From: Triatoma infestans
Taxonomy: Eukaryota; Arthropoda; Insecta; Hemiptera; Reduviidae
Direction: 5' to 3'
NCBI GenBank assembly: GCA_011037195.1
Contig: JAAEAF010000248.1
Location: 186,001-250,000 of the forward strand
DNA: 64,000 nucleotides
Shown here: positions 1 through 11,566 of the stretch, in pieces
Numbering within the stretch: the first letter of the stretch is position 1
How the letters are laid out: every line of letters starts with the position of its first letter
The notes under the pieces: generated by a model
What the model was told of the DNA's origin: nothing
The model's input: the letters and a program-made list of their open reading frames with translations, nothing else
Database searches by the model: none
Translations under genes and position numbers: made by a program

Positions 1-127
1 GCGCTTCAATCAAATCCGAATAACAGTGAAATCTAAAATCACAGATTCACCAAAACCCTCACCACTGAAGTAATTTCTTTAAACGAATTTTTTGCGACTT
101 TTCATTCCTGTGGTATTCCGTTAACAG

Positions 128-173
<46 letters not shown>

Positions 174-296
174 CATTAGAAAAACATTTTTTCCCATATT
201 TGGGATCCTCATAACATATATTTCCGGTGAAAACTCAATTTCAAAAATATAACACGATCACAATACTTCCCCCTCTTACCAGGAATAAGAGGGAAA
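1..296 (+). repeat. cttccgg-family repeat, 3' end (copy cut by window edge)
   Basis: The 3' part of an interspersed family seen many times in this window. It shows the family's fixed order: a CA microsatellite (about 128-170), 'gaccatt', a 'tttccggtgaaaactcaat' block, 'acgatcacaatacttcc', and the terminal hairpin made of CTCTTAC and its partner GTAAGAG (here mutated to aataagag). No protein is encoded. The next copy begins directly after it, so the two lie head to tail. Confidence 0.7.
128..170. repeat. CA dinucleotide microsatellite
   Basis: About 21 uninterrupted CA units. It is the internal microsatellite of the surrounding repeat copy: shorter CA tracts occupy the same place in the copies near 4455 and 11425, and GT tracts in the inverted copy near 31950. 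Confidence 0.9.
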
Positions 297-965
297 AAAA
301 ATCTAGTGTGAAACACTCATACAACATCTCTTATATAGCTTTTTAAATTGACCAATTTCCTATAAACTTATAATTTGTTCTTAATGTTTATTTGGAAGAT
401 TCTAAACTTAATGACCATTTTTAGGAAAGCATATTTCACGGCCCACTAAAATATTTTTTAAATGAACCTTCTCAGAAAAATGTTTCAAACCAGTATGCCA
501 AATTTAATGAAATCCGTCGGTGGCAAAAACATGCCCCCAAAAAACTGATAAAAACTGTTTGATTAAAAACCCACTTCCGGTCAACCAATCTTCTTCAAAA
601 CTCAGAACTTTTGGCAATTTATTTAATTCTAATTAATATTATTTAGTTGATAGAATTATTATATGATTTAGCACTTTAGCATAAAACATAACCCCCAACT
701 CTCCCCCCCCCAAAAAAAGCCCCCTTAACTAAATTTTCTCGGAGAAATTTTTCAAATAAAAGTTCTAGTTCTTCATTTTATAGTTGATATACCAAGTTTA
801 AAGAAAATCTTTGGCGCCATTTTGGAGAAAATCGTAAAAAAAAAACTGAAAAATCTGAAAATTCAGTAAAGTGGTACCTACTTCCGGTTAACTGTTTTTT
901 GCTCAAAACCTTATTTTCCGGTTCCCATGCTAGCCTTGAACTAAATATCACCTTTGAACTAAGAA
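297..965 (+). repeat. cttccgg-family repeat, 5' part
   Basis: Starts with the family 5' end ('tctagtgtgaaacactca', a diverged form of 'tctggtgtgaaacactcac') right behind the previous copy. It contains two internal units marked by 'cttccggt' near 572 and 885, each followed by the 'aattctaattaatatt', 'gatagaatt', 'cactttag' and 'tttcaaataaaagtt' blocks. The 3' end is missing. Noncoding. Confidence 0.7.
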
Positions 966-1624
966 TGATACTAGAATGGTAGGAACCGCCATCCAGAGTT
1001 ATTTAATGTGACTAGTCAAGTAGATTTATATTGGGTGTATATAAAGGTTTGTAAGTATGTATATACGTATGTATACTTTGTATATGCCACATTATTTATT
1101 TAGTACTATATTTAGTTATATTATTTATATATATTATATATATATTTATTTATATAGAGTAAATGTAGATTTAGCGAGTTAATTCAGGTTATCATGTGCA
1201 TGTATTAATTAGAATAAATGTATTTATTAGCATGAATGTGTTTCTTTAGGTTCGTCAGTATGGATGTTGTGTATGAATGAGGTGTGGGGGGGACCAATGC
1301 CGGCCAGAGGTGGCGACTTCGGTCGTGCGGACCGTCTTTCTGCGCGTTGTAAGAATGTAAGTATTGTACATAAATAGGAGCCACCTCTATTGGTGGTCGG
1401 GCTGAGCCAGGATTGGCACTCCAACACCGTTTGAGTGTGTAGTATGAATGTGGTGGATGAAGATAACGAAAGATGCTTCAACTTAAGCAAGAGGTATAAC
1501 TTTTATTAAGACGTTAAATTTTATTAGAAGGTGATAATCAGAGAATCACACACAGATAGTGCTGGCTGTATGGCGAAAGCAAATGCCACAAAAAAAAAAA
1601 TATGCTGACCCCTCCTCCCCACCA
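966..1624. other. no gene seen; short GC-richer island in AT-rich DNA
   Basis: AT-rich with TA-rich runs near 1040-1170. At about 1240-1500 there is a clearly GC-richer segment that includes 'acataaatagg' and GC-rich direct motifs. It looks like part of an old LTR or other repeat, but I could not find its second copy or boundaries in this window. The longest reading frame across it (87 codons, minus strand) has no recognisable domain. Confidence 0.4.
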
Positions 1625-1765
1625 TACTCACACACAGATCAATCTCTATAAAATACTTTTTCGCAGTCAGATGGGGACCTCGAAACGTATATTTCCGGTG
1701 AAAACCCGATATCAAAAATTTGATACGATCGTAATACTTCCTCTTCCTGAGAAAGTAATAGGTGG
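1625..1765 (+). repeat. cttccgg-family repeat, 3' fragment
   Basis: Carries the 3' blocks of the family: 'cacacacagatc', 'ggggacctcgaaacgtat', 'atttccggtgaaaac' and 'tacgatcgtaatacttcctctt'. The terminal hairpin is damaged. Confidence 0.65.
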
Positions 1766-2604
1766 AAATACTTCTATGATTTTCTTCTTATGTAATTACT
1801 TTAGATAATTCTAGCCGCTAAATATCCATTAAACACTGAAAGTGCTTTCTATGAATCCCTAAAATAACTGAAATTACATTTTCAATGATTACCTCCAAAA
1901 CCCTCTTAAATACAAACTTCCCGGCAAAAAATTTCGAATAAAATTGTAAAGAAAATTCGAATTGTTATGTCATAATAGCCATTTTCAAGGAAAACAATGA
2001 AAATAATAAGAAAATTTATAAAATAAAAAAATTCCGACAGATGGATTTTGAACGAAATTGGAAATGTCGGATTTTTGTTTGTTTGTTTAATAACTTTTTT
2101 TAGTGAAAAGTCAATTTCTTAAATCTGATAAGATCATAATAGTTTCTTTTAGAAACAGTAGGAGAGAAAATAAAGTTGAAAATACACTAATAGCAGAAAT
2201 ATATATATATATATGGCACCGCAATAAGCGTAGAAAGATTTTATACTGGGCCAATTCTATGTTCGAAGCATGTTACTGTCTGCTACTAGCGGGTTTGCCA
2301 TTAAACAGACTTTATGTTAATTTAACTCCACAAGTTGTTGTGCTAGGTGTGTTGTTGCCATTCCCCTAGCCTAGAGTAGTGTGTACTTGCTTCAGTGTGT
2401 ATAAAGCCAGAGGCTTTTAATATGGACAGTACAACCACCTTGTAACCTGAAGAAACCAACACAACATTGAGGTGTTGTGGGTATAGTATAACAGTACAGA
2501 GCACATGGCAAGGGATATATATTATATCTTTTGGTCAAAATGAAGAAAAGGCAAAATAAAAACAAGTCTTAAAGAATGCTTAATAAAAAGAACGTTCAAA
2601 GAGA
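1766..2604. other. no gene seen; decayed repeat pieces
   Basis: AT-rich. A further decayed cttccgg-family 3' piece can be seen at about 2085-2180 ('agtgaaaagtcaatttctt', 'gataagatcataatag'). The stretch 2210-2530 is less AT-rich and unlike its surroundings; I do not recognise it and it has no convincing reading frame. Confidence 0.4.
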
Positions 2605-3290
2605 ATATTGTTTTTTACTTTCACTTACTACTGTAAGATGATTATTGTGGTGTCAAAATTTTCGATTTATATTTCTCACCGGAATTATTTGTTTTGAGGT
2701 GCCCTCCTGAGTCCAAAAAAAGTGGTTTTTAGAAAGAGGTCTGTCCTGATTTTGTGCGAGTTTGTGTTTATGTCCAGCATCACTCAAAAAAGGAAAATCA
2801 CGCAAAAGTTCAAACTTCAATATAGTTTTGATAATTTATTGGTCAACCGGAAATACCACTTCAGTAAATACATTTTTCATTGTTTGTAATTTTCCGAAAA
2901 AAGCTACAAACTATTTTCTTGAAACTTAATAAATACACTATATACATGTAGATCTGTCTTTTATTTGAAATTCATTTAAGAAGGATATTGGGGTAGGGAT
3001 GGGTTTATGTTTTTCTCTAAAGTGCCGAGTTTATTACATAATTCTATCCTCTGCATAATATTAATTACAATTAAATCTGATGCCGAAATTCCGAGTTCGA
3101 AGAAAATAGATTCACCGGAAATATAACTTAACTGAACTGTTTTATGTTTTTTTCCAGTTTTTTGCAACTTTCTCCTTATGGAGACTTTATGATGGAGTCT
3201 TTATAGACACCAACAGGTTTTATTAAATTTGGGATTGTACCTATAAATACAGAGATCTATCACTTTTGTTTGAACCTTGTTCAGAGAGAA
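2605..3290 (-). repeat. cttccgg-family repeat, inverted copy
   Basis: Reverse-complement copy: starts with the 3' blocks ('tttctcaccggaattatttg', 'gaggtgccctcctgagtcc') and continues through internal units marked by 'aaccggaaat' near 2846 and 'caccggaaat' near 3112. The family 5' end is missing. Noncoding. Confidence 0.65.
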
Positions 3291-3774
3291 TTGATTTTAG
3301 AGAAAAATATATAATTCAACGGTATCTGTAATATGACAGTCGCAATATGCGTATATGCATTGTAATATGTACATCTTTGGAAGAATTAATAAATATAATT
3401 CAATATAATCAATATAAATTGTATTAAAATATATTCTTGTTGAATATTTTATAATTGTATAGTAGGGAATTTTTCCAATGTATATATTTAAAAAATTGGG
3501 TTTTTTGAAAGTTGAAAAGAACAAAAGAAACAGTTAGTTGAGCCAGAGATACCTGGCCTACCTCTATCATTACATTTATTTAGGACAAAGGGAATTACCA
3601 TCTTCTCACTTTCCCTAGGTGGAGACAGAATATATAAGGTGGACCCTTTTAGGGAGGAGGGTCAGTTCAAAATTTATACCATAAAAAGAGTGAAATCCAT
3701 CATTAGAACGAGCCATGTTACAGTAGTGAATGGTGGAAGTGCTTCAAGAAACCTAACCTTCTACCTTTCACCTA

Positions 3775-4602
3775 TCTGGTGTGAAACACTCACACAACAT
3801 TCTCTTACTCCAGTTCTCAAAATTATAATTGACAAATTTTATAGTTTGTGTGCACAATTTAATGAAATTCGTCGAAAAACTGTCAATAAAAGCGCACTTC
3901 CGGTTTACTAATTTTTTTGAAAGTCGGAATTTCGGCCATCTATTTATTTCTAATTAATTTTGTTTGGATGATAGAATTGTATAATCAGCTATGATAGTAC
4001 TTTAGAGAAAAACATTGAGAAAGTGAAAAAATCATTTAGTAAAGTGGTAATGTAAACGCACTTCCGGTTATCCGACTTTTTTGAAACTCGGAATTTCAAC
4101 AACATATTTAATTCTAATTAACATTATTTAGATGATAGAATTTCTAATAAACTGAAAGAGCACTTTAGATGAAATTCTAACCCCCCTCCACCAGAAGTGC
4201 CTTTGATGAATTTTCCCGGAGAAATGTTTCAAATAAAAGTTGTAGCTGTTAGTATATGTAGTTGAAATAGCAAGTTTAAAGAAAATCGTTGGATCCATTT
4301 TTTCGCAAAAACGTAAAAAAAAAAAAACTAGTAAGTGGTACTTCCGGTTGAGGAATTTTGACAGATAATGTACTGTCAGATCCAATGGTGATACCTAAAT
4401 GGAATATCAGGTTTCAACTTTCTACGGTTTTTCATTTTTGAGCTATGCTGTTCACATACATACACACACACACACAGACCATTTGCTAAAAACCACTTTT
4501 TTGGACTCAGGGGACCTCAAAACGAGTATTTCCGGTGAAAACTCAATATCAAAAATTTGACACGATTACAATACTTCTTCTTACTATGAGTAAGAGAAAA
4601 TA
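3775..4602 (+). repeat. cttccgg-family repeat, nearly full length
   Basis: Begins with 'tctggtgtgaaacactcaca' and ends in the hairpin TTACTatgAGTAA before 'gagaaaataag'. Three internal 'cttccggtt' units lie near 3898, 4053 and 4337; the first unit has lost about 140 bp, which explains the shorter total compared with the 973-bp copy at 10594. Short frames across it arise from the repeat and have no protein similarity that I recognise. Confidence 0.75.
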
Positions 4603-5064
4603 AGATGTAATATCTGTAAGTTATATAAAAGCAATTTCTCACAAATGACAAGACACTTATATTGTTATATCAAAATATTGTATTAATTTATTTTTGACAT
4701 ATTATGTTGGTTATTTTAATTATATATGTTGATTGAATCTATTTATTTAACTGTTTTCATGCTCTTCAAACTTCTGTATAAACACAGAGCTCACGAGATC
4801 CCTTTTGAGAAGATCCAAATATAAATTATTTTAATTAATTATTAATTAACATAATATTTACTTTACCCCCCCCCCCCCCAATACAAATCATATTACAGTA
4901 TAGAATACGTTTTTTCAACACCCAAACCCCCCACCCTACCCCTTAGAACCCCACTCACTACCTTGCTATGAGAAAAAGTTCATGCGGTTTTTCATATGAG
5001 AAACGTTCACCTTTTAAACAAATAGGTGCCTCCACAATACACGTTCACAACAAATAACAACAAA
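4603..5064. other. no gene seen; AT-rich with a C homopolymer
   Basis: AT-rich single-copy-looking sequence with a poly-C run near 4866-4879 and C-rich text to 4960 that resembles the C-rich box inside cttccgg-family units. No coding signal. Confidence 0.4.
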
Positions 5065-5320
5065 AAACTGTTCAGTAAATTTACATTTCCGTTGCAAACA
5101 ACTTTCTTCAAATTTGGAATTTTGGCATTACATTTCATTGTAATAATTGTTTTGTAATTGATAGAATTATTATAACACTATAATCATTATAATATTGATA
5201 AAATTGAAATAACACTTTAGAGGAAAACATAACACACCCCTTCCCTCTCCACCAAAACTCCGCATAAATACTAAATTTTATGTTGTATGTTTCAAACTGT
5301 TCAAATCGGGTATGCATTTA
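5065..5320 (+). repeat. cttccgg-family internal unit, decayed
   Basis: One internal unit recognisable from 'cagtaaatttacatttccg', 'gatagaattattata', 'aacactttagaggaaaacat' and a C-rich box followed by 'gtttcaaact'. Both ends of the family are missing. Confidence 0.55.
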
Positions 5321-5586
5321 ATATACTTTTCACTGGGTTACAGTTTTTTTTTGTTGTTTGTGATAAATGAGTTAATAATGTACTTTCGTTAATAGCGTAA
5401 AATTTCAATTATATTATATTTTATATATTTATCGAGTTACGAATTATTTAACGTCAGTTATAATTTGAGTGCGTTATATATACAGAGTGAACTCAACGTT
5501 CAAGAGTGGAGGAAACATCACATTATAACAATATTGTCTGTACTGCACTCACTGCTGTTAATTCACTATTGTTACTCCTACCATCA

Positions 5587-5587
<1 letters not shown>

Positions 5588-5627
<40 letters not shown>
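5588..5627. repeat. ATT trinucleotide microsatellite
   Basis: Thirteen or so consecutive ATT units immediately before a short ATG-initiated frame. Confidence 0.85.
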
Positions 5628-5628
<1 letters not shown>

Positions 5629-5633
5629 TTATT

Positions 5634-5830
5634 ATGGCCGATAAAACTGGACCATCTGAATTAGGAGATTTTAGTTTTACAAACTCATAAATCACTTGAA
5701 AAAAATAAGCAAACTATGGATGAGCTGAAAATTTCAGAATCTAAACTGGATGATTCTCTCAAAATAAAACATTCAAGATTCTAAAACAATGCTAGCAAAA
5801 TATGAGGAGCTTGCCACTATATAGTAAGAA
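5634..5830 (+). pseudogene. possible broken N-terminal coding fragment of a retroelement
   Basis: After the ATT repeat an ATG opens a frame (MADKTGPSELGDFS...) that stops after about 18 codons; in shifted frames the text goes on as a lysine/glutamate-rich, helix-like sequence (KSLEKNKQTMDELKISESKL) for about 40 codons. This is the look of a decayed gag or ORF1 N-terminus. I cannot assign a family; the upstream AT-rich sequence shows no clear LTR. Confidence 0.25.
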
Positions 5831-5925
5831 TACTGAATATAGAAGTTGAGTTTTGAGGGGGGGAAATAAAGACAAAGAAAACCACTTAATTCTATTTAAT
5901 GTAGATATGTTAACAATAAAACTTT

Positions 5926-6632
5926 TTCTTTTTTTTAACACCATTCGGGCGGTCCCTGTGCTTGCGTTCACACCCGCTCAGAGAAGCCATCGACCTCAGA
6001 AAGAGAAGGAACAAAAGAGCGAAGGAAAAATTCCTCCCTTGCTTCCCACCACCGCCCAACTCAAGTAAGCAGCGAGGAACAAGATACAACTAAACATCCA
6101 AACAACAAAGCCCTAGCAGTACCCAACAACCCACAGATCCAAAAAGAAAAAACAATAACACTAGCAAAAAAATCACAAAAATAAAATGAATACAAACCTT
6201 TAGCAGCCACACGCACACAACCACGCAATAAATGCATCCACTCAAAGCCTCACACATACCCATAACGTATATACAACCCATACCATACCTCCCATAACGT
6301 ATATCCTAAAAAGGACCAGCAATTCCCCAAACAATACCAAACTCCAAAAAGAATAGAATAAAATAAATGAATACAAATAGCCCACCCAAAGCAATCCTCT
6401 AACCTACCTAACTCCGCCTTGCAAGGCCCCACGACAATCGGCGCTCAAACGCTTCGACCGCAAAGTCTCTTAAGGCCTCATAGGCCGGGCCATTCCCCTA
6501 TAACAAAGGAAGAGAATTGTTACTCGAGCTGTGGTGAAAGCCCACTTTGTGACACATAGAGGCTCTCAGATCATCGTACATGTCGCAAGATAAAAGAATG
6601 TGCTCCACGGTCTCTTCCATTCAAACAATGAG
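5926..6632 (-). mobile_element. LINE (non-LTR retrotransposon) 3' end, 5'-truncated
   Basis: On the minus strand 6625-6500 encodes MEETVEHILLSCDMYDD followed by LRASM: this is the His/Cys motif (E-x-V-x-H-I-L-x-x-C) near the C-terminus of ORF2 in I/R1/LOA-type LINEs. A frameshift follows; another frame continues as YEALRDFAVEAFERRLSWG to about 6405. About 470 bp of T/G-rich 3' UTR then runs to an A-rich tail at 5926-5939 (minus-strand sense). 5' truncation is the usual result of target-primed reverse transcription. A target duplication could not be assigned. Confidence 0.65.
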
Positions 6633-8609
6633 ACTTATGAAAAACTTGAAGAGACTATATTAACTTATTATTAATACAAAAATGGAAATTAATTTTGTAA
6701 ACAGGGATCTGGTTAGTTTTCGCCGATTAGGAGCATCAGATCAAAGGCATCCGGTACCTATTAAAATGGCTAGCTATGGCTTTAAAATCAAGAGTGTTGA
6801 AGACAGCTAAGAAACTAATAGGGACTAACCCAAAATTTTACCGACCAATTCGTGGGTAGGGAGCACTATTGTCAAGGGTGGAATATAAGAGTTCGTAGTA
6901 AGAGAAGGTAGGCTGATTGCTTTACAACAAATTTTTTAAAATACACCTGAACAATAATATGAAAAGGAATAAAAGCGTGTTTCAGAATAGAAGCGAATGT
7001 TGCTGGAAGTAAATATGCTTTAATACGCGAATGGAGACATGAGTATGCGCTTCCAGTTCACCCTCACACAAACACACACACACACTCTCATACAGTTTAT
7101 TTAGTAAAAAACAATACAGAATTGAATAATAATGACAGCCCAATTTGTCGATCATCCATATTTCACCATTTAGTTGTGTTCAGTGGTATGTGTGTCGGTT
7201 TGTTTCTTTTACATGAGCGCCGGCATATATCCGGTTATTGCTACTCGTAATTCATCCTTTCTGGCTAACTTCACTGATTTTTATTCTTGTCTCTTTTTAT
7301 TTTTGTCCTTTCACTCACTTCCATATTATGCTTCTTTTATGCTTATATCCAGAAATATTTACATCATCTTTTCTCACTCTCGTCTCCCTCTACTTCCGTG
7401 CTCCCTTGAGCCTACGCTGTAATACTTCACTTATGCTGTTGAATTTGTGTGAGTCACTTGTTTCTACAATTTACTGCTTCTTCTGTTGGTGATATTTATT
7501 GGAATCTGCTTCCTTCATTTTGCACCTAGTTCTGTTCACTGTGCATCATCGCTTCACCGCTGCTAGTTGCTGCACCTTAATTCCGCCAAATTACTATATG
7601 CTTCTTCTTCTTCTGGCTAAATTCAGTTATACACATCTCTTAACACATAAACCACTGGTACACGCATCTCTCAGCTTAACATTTAGCTCTACTCAGATTC
7701 TACTAGCTATATATTTCCTCTTCACTAGGTGGGTCAAAACATTTATGATTTCATTCTATGTTTATTATTATTTATCATTTACCATTTATTTTGTATTTTC
7801 TACCCGCATCCATTATTTTCGCGTCTACTCTATCACCATGCTTCCCGGAGCGTACAAGTTGCACAAATGTTCTCATAGTCTATCCAACTGGTGGAAGTTT
7901 AATGGGCCCTGGCCGCCTTTAGATCTCTGTGACTACGTTGATCACAGTCAACATAGGAACTAGTTCAGTCACTCACAACTGAAATCTGATGACCAACTAC
8001 TACACTATATTTACATACATGTATGTGTATGCGTGTTAGTTTATTCTCTAAAAGGTAATTAAGCAAAACCTTTCTAACCACATCAGCAGCCGTAACAACA
8101 TTGATTACCTGGCTGAAAGTTTACTTTAAGGGCGGATACAAGTGTAAAGGAAATTCTGCTCTAAATTATTTATTTTCCAACTTTTCCTCCCACAAGATAT
8201 ATTACATAAAATAAATTATTTGTATATTAAACAAATTTCTATCATAAAAACAGATAAATTATTAAGTAAGTTCACCCCGCTCTTATAAAGATTTCCTAAA
8301 CAAATTTATAATAGATAACAAATTAATATTTTTCTTTTTAATTTGTTTTTCAGAGATTAGAATGTAATGTTTTTGTTCAAAGATTTATTAGACTAGTAAG
8401 CTTAGATTTATTGTAGATGTTGTTAAGATAGTAATGCACTATTATTACACAGTTAAATTATACGTACTGGCCAACCCTCTCAACCATTCGCTCGAAGTTA
8501 TTGATAATTTTCTTCCTTCGGCAAAAAAATCGACTTTAAATTTAATTGCGAATAAATCTTCCATTTTCTTTCCTCAAATTTCCAAAATAGAGTAGATATT
8601 TCAAAACTA
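6633..8609. other. no gene seen; T-rich frames and AT-rich DNA
   Basis: 7160-7980 is pyrimidine-rich and yields several open frames, the longest 154 codons (7499-7963), rich in Leu/Phe/Tyr/Ser/His. Such frames are expected from T/C-rich DNA; there are no splice-linked exons and no recognisable domain, so I do not call a gene. The rest is AT-rich and featureless to me. A CA tract lies at about 7064-7084. Confidence 0.4.
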
Positions 8610-8826
8610 ATTACTTCCAGTTCTTCCAGATTTCCATCCAATTAATTTCTTAATATCCTATACGCTAATATTGGACTAAGTCCTAAAATATGCAAACTAA
8701 CAGCATAGAACCCCATCTAACTTCAATTTACTTGGAAAAAAGTTTCAAAACAGTTAGAACCAATCAAGTTTAAAGAAACCAGTTAGTGTAGTTATCGTGA
8801 AAATCGCAGAAATAAACAAACAAAAA
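8610..8826 (+). repeat. cttccgg-family internal unit, decayed
   Basis: Matches the unit order: 'ttacttccagttcttcc', 'aattaatttcttaatatcc', 'ttggaaaaaagtttcaaaa', 'caagtttaaagaaa' and 'cgtgaaaatcgcagaaa'. It runs straight into a new family 5' end at 8827. Confidence 0.5.
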
Positions 8827-8912
8827 ATCTGGTGTGAAACACTCACACGACTTTTTCTTACTATAATTAATACGATTTAATAATGATTTTTTGTTTTCAA
8901 AAAATTGCAATG
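8827..8912 (+). repeat. cttccgg-family 5' end
   Basis: 'tctggtgtgaaacactcaca' followed by 'cttactataattaatacg': the family 5' terminus, then broken off. It lies directly behind the unit at 8610-8826, as in the head-to-tail pair at 1-965. Confidence 0.6.
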
Positions 8913-9754
8913 TTACAATGTTTAATTGAGCTGGCTATAAAAATCGTGGATGGTATTGTGGTTGTGTATGTGATGGATGCCAGAATTATAGAAATTATAT
9001 CTATTTTATTTGAGAGAAAAATGCACATACGCTGGCGCTGGCACAGTTAAGGAGCTACACACAGCTGGCAGAAGGGTAGAAGACTACAGTTACAGGAAGA
9101 GTTCAAAGGACCTGGTTAGCTTTGTCTTTTAGAGTTAACAGAACTTTGGTAGCTTTGTCTTTTCACCCCTTATCTCAGGGGAAGATTTGTACTAACCAGA
9201 GAAGGCATTCTTTCAAGACAGTCTGCATTCTGCTTTCAAACAGGACAGTCTGAATCAGACATCCTGCGAGTAGACATCAGTGCCAGTTTAAGAGTTTTGC
9301 ACTTGATCTATACAAATAATTGATTTATAAACATAATTACTGCGTTATTGAAAAGCATTTAAATTTCCTTAAAGATAGATAATATATTTAATTTAATCTA
9401 CCAGTGTTTTCTTAATTATTTCTTATTACTTCTCTTCTCTTAGAACATATTCACAAGCCCTTTATAGAACCGCTCGTGCTACACAAACTACTACAACATT
9501 ACACATACCTGAGCGGCCTTATATGGAGCGCTCTATTAGTAACTAAACGAACAAAGCTCGTGTAAATTTTGATTTAAATTAAATTGATAGACCACCAATA
9601 TCTTTTTAAAATCAATTCTTTTTAGAAAAATGTTTCAAATAAAAGTTATACGTATCTACGTATTCAGCAAGCATTTCAAGTTTAAAGAAAATCGTTGTAA
9701 CCGTTTTCGAAATCTAGAAAAACTCAAACTCAACTGTGCATCAACTGCATTTGC
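8913..9754. other. no gene seen; possible old LTR-like segment
   Basis: 8921-9512 begins TGTTACAATG, contains a TATAAA-like box near 8936 and ends near '...tactacaaca', so it could be a solo LTR; however no target duplication or partner copy was found. 9600-9720 contains further cttccgg-family words ('tttcaaataaaagtta', 'caagtttaaagaaaatcgtt'). Confidence 0.3.
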
Positions 9755-9885
9755 TCTTTGCAAGTCTGTTAGCACACTGTTTTGACAAAAACAATCTGAT
9801 GATGGGCAATCATCCAAAACCGGTCGTCGTTGAGAAGCTGGAAAAAGAAGCAGGCTATCATGGAAAATATCTCTGTTGTATCTAT
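9755..9885 (+). repeat. palindromic-element family A, single decayed arm with hammerhead-like motif
   Basis: One arm of the element found as a full palindrome at 37847-38150. It carries CTGATGA at 9796-9802, a weakened stem II, AAAAC in place of GAAAC at 9816-9820, then CGGTC; the palindromic ACCGGT expected for a minimal stem III followed by the cleavage base C is intact here. The downstream tail 'agaagcaggctatcatgg' is shared with the other copies. Confidence 0.6.
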
Positions 9886-10593
9886 TGCTTATTTCCTTAT
9901 AACTGAAATATCTTTCTAAGAAAATCTATTTTTGGAGGTGCTCGGGAGGGGGCGACGTTAAGGATTAGCTCTAACGTAGTTCCTGACCACTAGTCTGCGT
10001 CTTCATCAATCCCCAACTAAATTTGCCATCTAGCTTCATAGATCCGCCCCAGCCCTTTAATTGAAATACATTTTTCCGAAAAAAAGAGGTTTAATTTAAA
10101 ATTAATTTAATGTAATTAATTAAAAAGCAATTCGTAGGCCAACATTACAAAAAAAAATAATCTTATTCAAGATGATCCCGAACGATTTTCTTCAAAACTG
10201 TGATTATAGAACGCACATTTCCTGTATTCTTATTATTAAAACTGATGGTCGAACCGGACATTAATTTTATTCAAATACGCCTTTAGAAGTTAGCTTGTTG
10301 TTGCAGCTTCCCTCCTTAAAAAAAAATAAATAAATAAAAATCAATTTTCAATATTTCAAATAAAAGTGATGATAGGCCTTTATGTGTGTGTTAATTAGTG
10401 TACGAAATTTAAAGAAATAAAACTGGGAGTAACAAGATGCCTCCATAATCATGACTCAAATCAAGTTTTTAGCTAACAGCTATTTTTTGTTTCTGTATTT
10501 TGAGATATTTTCTTCACACATCACCCATCCTACAAACACACATACTGAACTGAAAAGATTTGAGTGGGGGGAATTCAGGAGACCAAAAAAAAA
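9886..10593. other. no gene seen
   Basis: AT-rich DNA with faint cttccgg-family words near 10340-10420 ('tatttcaaataaaagtgatg'). No coding or RNA gene signal. Confidence 0.4.
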
Positions 10594-11566
10594 AATCTGG
10601 TGTGAAACACTCACACAACTTTCTCTTACTCCAGTTCTCAAAATGATGATTGACGAATTTTATAGTTTGTGTACCAAATTTAATGACATTCATCGAAAAC
10701 TGAAAAAAACTGATCAGTAAAAGCGCACTTCCGGTTTGCTAATTTTCTTGAAACTCGGAATTTCAACCATCTATTTATTTCTAACTAATTATGTTTGGAT
10801 GATAGAATTGTATAATCAACTAGGATAGCACTTTGATGAAAATCTGACTCCACCCCTCCCCTAAAAATGCCCTTAGAAGAACTTTTCCAGAGAAATGTCT
10901 TAGATAAAACTTGTAGATCTTTGCATGTTTAGTTTATATACAAAGTTTCAAAAAAATCGTCGGAGCCATTTTTGAGAAAATTGCGAAAAAGTGAATAAAT
11001 CATTTAGTAAAGTGGTAAAGTAAACGCACTTCCGGTAATCCGATTTTTTCAAACTCAGAATTTCAAGAACATATTTAATTCTAATTAACATGATTTAGAT
11101 GACAGAATTGTCTAAAAACTGAAATAGCACTTTAGATGGAAACCTAACCCCACCCTTCCCCCAAAAGTGGCCTTCAATGCATTTTCCCGGAGAAATGTTT
11201 CAATAAAAGTTGTAGGATTTGTATGTGTGGTTGATGTTTGAAGTTTAAGAAAATCGTCGAGCCATTTTTGAGAAAATTGCAAAAGTAAAAAATCCAACTA
11301 GTAAAGTGGTACTCCGGTTGAGGAATTTTGCAGATAATGTACTGTCAGATCACCACGTGATACCGAACAGAATATCAGTTTCAACTTTCTACGGTTTTTC
11401 GTTTTTGAGATAGTGCTGTTCACATACACACACACACAGACCATTTGCTAAAAACCACTTTTTTGGACTCAAGGGACCTCAAAACGGATATTTCCGGTGA
11501 AAACTCGATATCGAAAATTTGACACGATTACAATACTTCCTCTTACTAGGAGTAAGAGAAAGTAAA
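10594..11566 (+). repeat. cttccgg-family repeat, full-length reference copy (973 bp)
   Basis: The best plus-strand copy. 5' end 'tctggtgtgaaacactcaca' includes a GTGTG...CACAC palindrome. Three units marked by 'cttccggt' or a one-base variant begin near 10727, 11026 and 11311, about 290-300 bp apart. A CA tract near 11425 is followed by 'gaccatttgctaaaaacc', a block with 'tttccggtgaaaactcgat', and the terminal hairpin CTTACTaggAGTAAG. The 15-mer ACTTTCTCTTACTCC at 10618-10632 recurs as its exact reverse complement at 11549-11563. No protein is encoded, so it is non-autonomous. Confidence 0.8.

Noticed and set aside
7499..7963. 154-codon plus-strand open frame as a membrane protein gene
   Set aside because: It lies in T/C-rich DNA, is full of Leu/Phe/Tyr/Ser/His, has no known domain, no linked exons and no clear promoter; such frames arise from base composition.
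8921..9512. Solo LTR
   Set aside because: TG start and CA-like end are suggestive, but no target duplication, partner copy or primer site was found, so it is only mentioned in the region note.
10594..11566. CRISPR array from the regularly spaced 'cttccgg' units
   Set aside because: The units are about 300 bp long, similar along their whole length, dispersed genome copies exist, and the host is a eukaryote.
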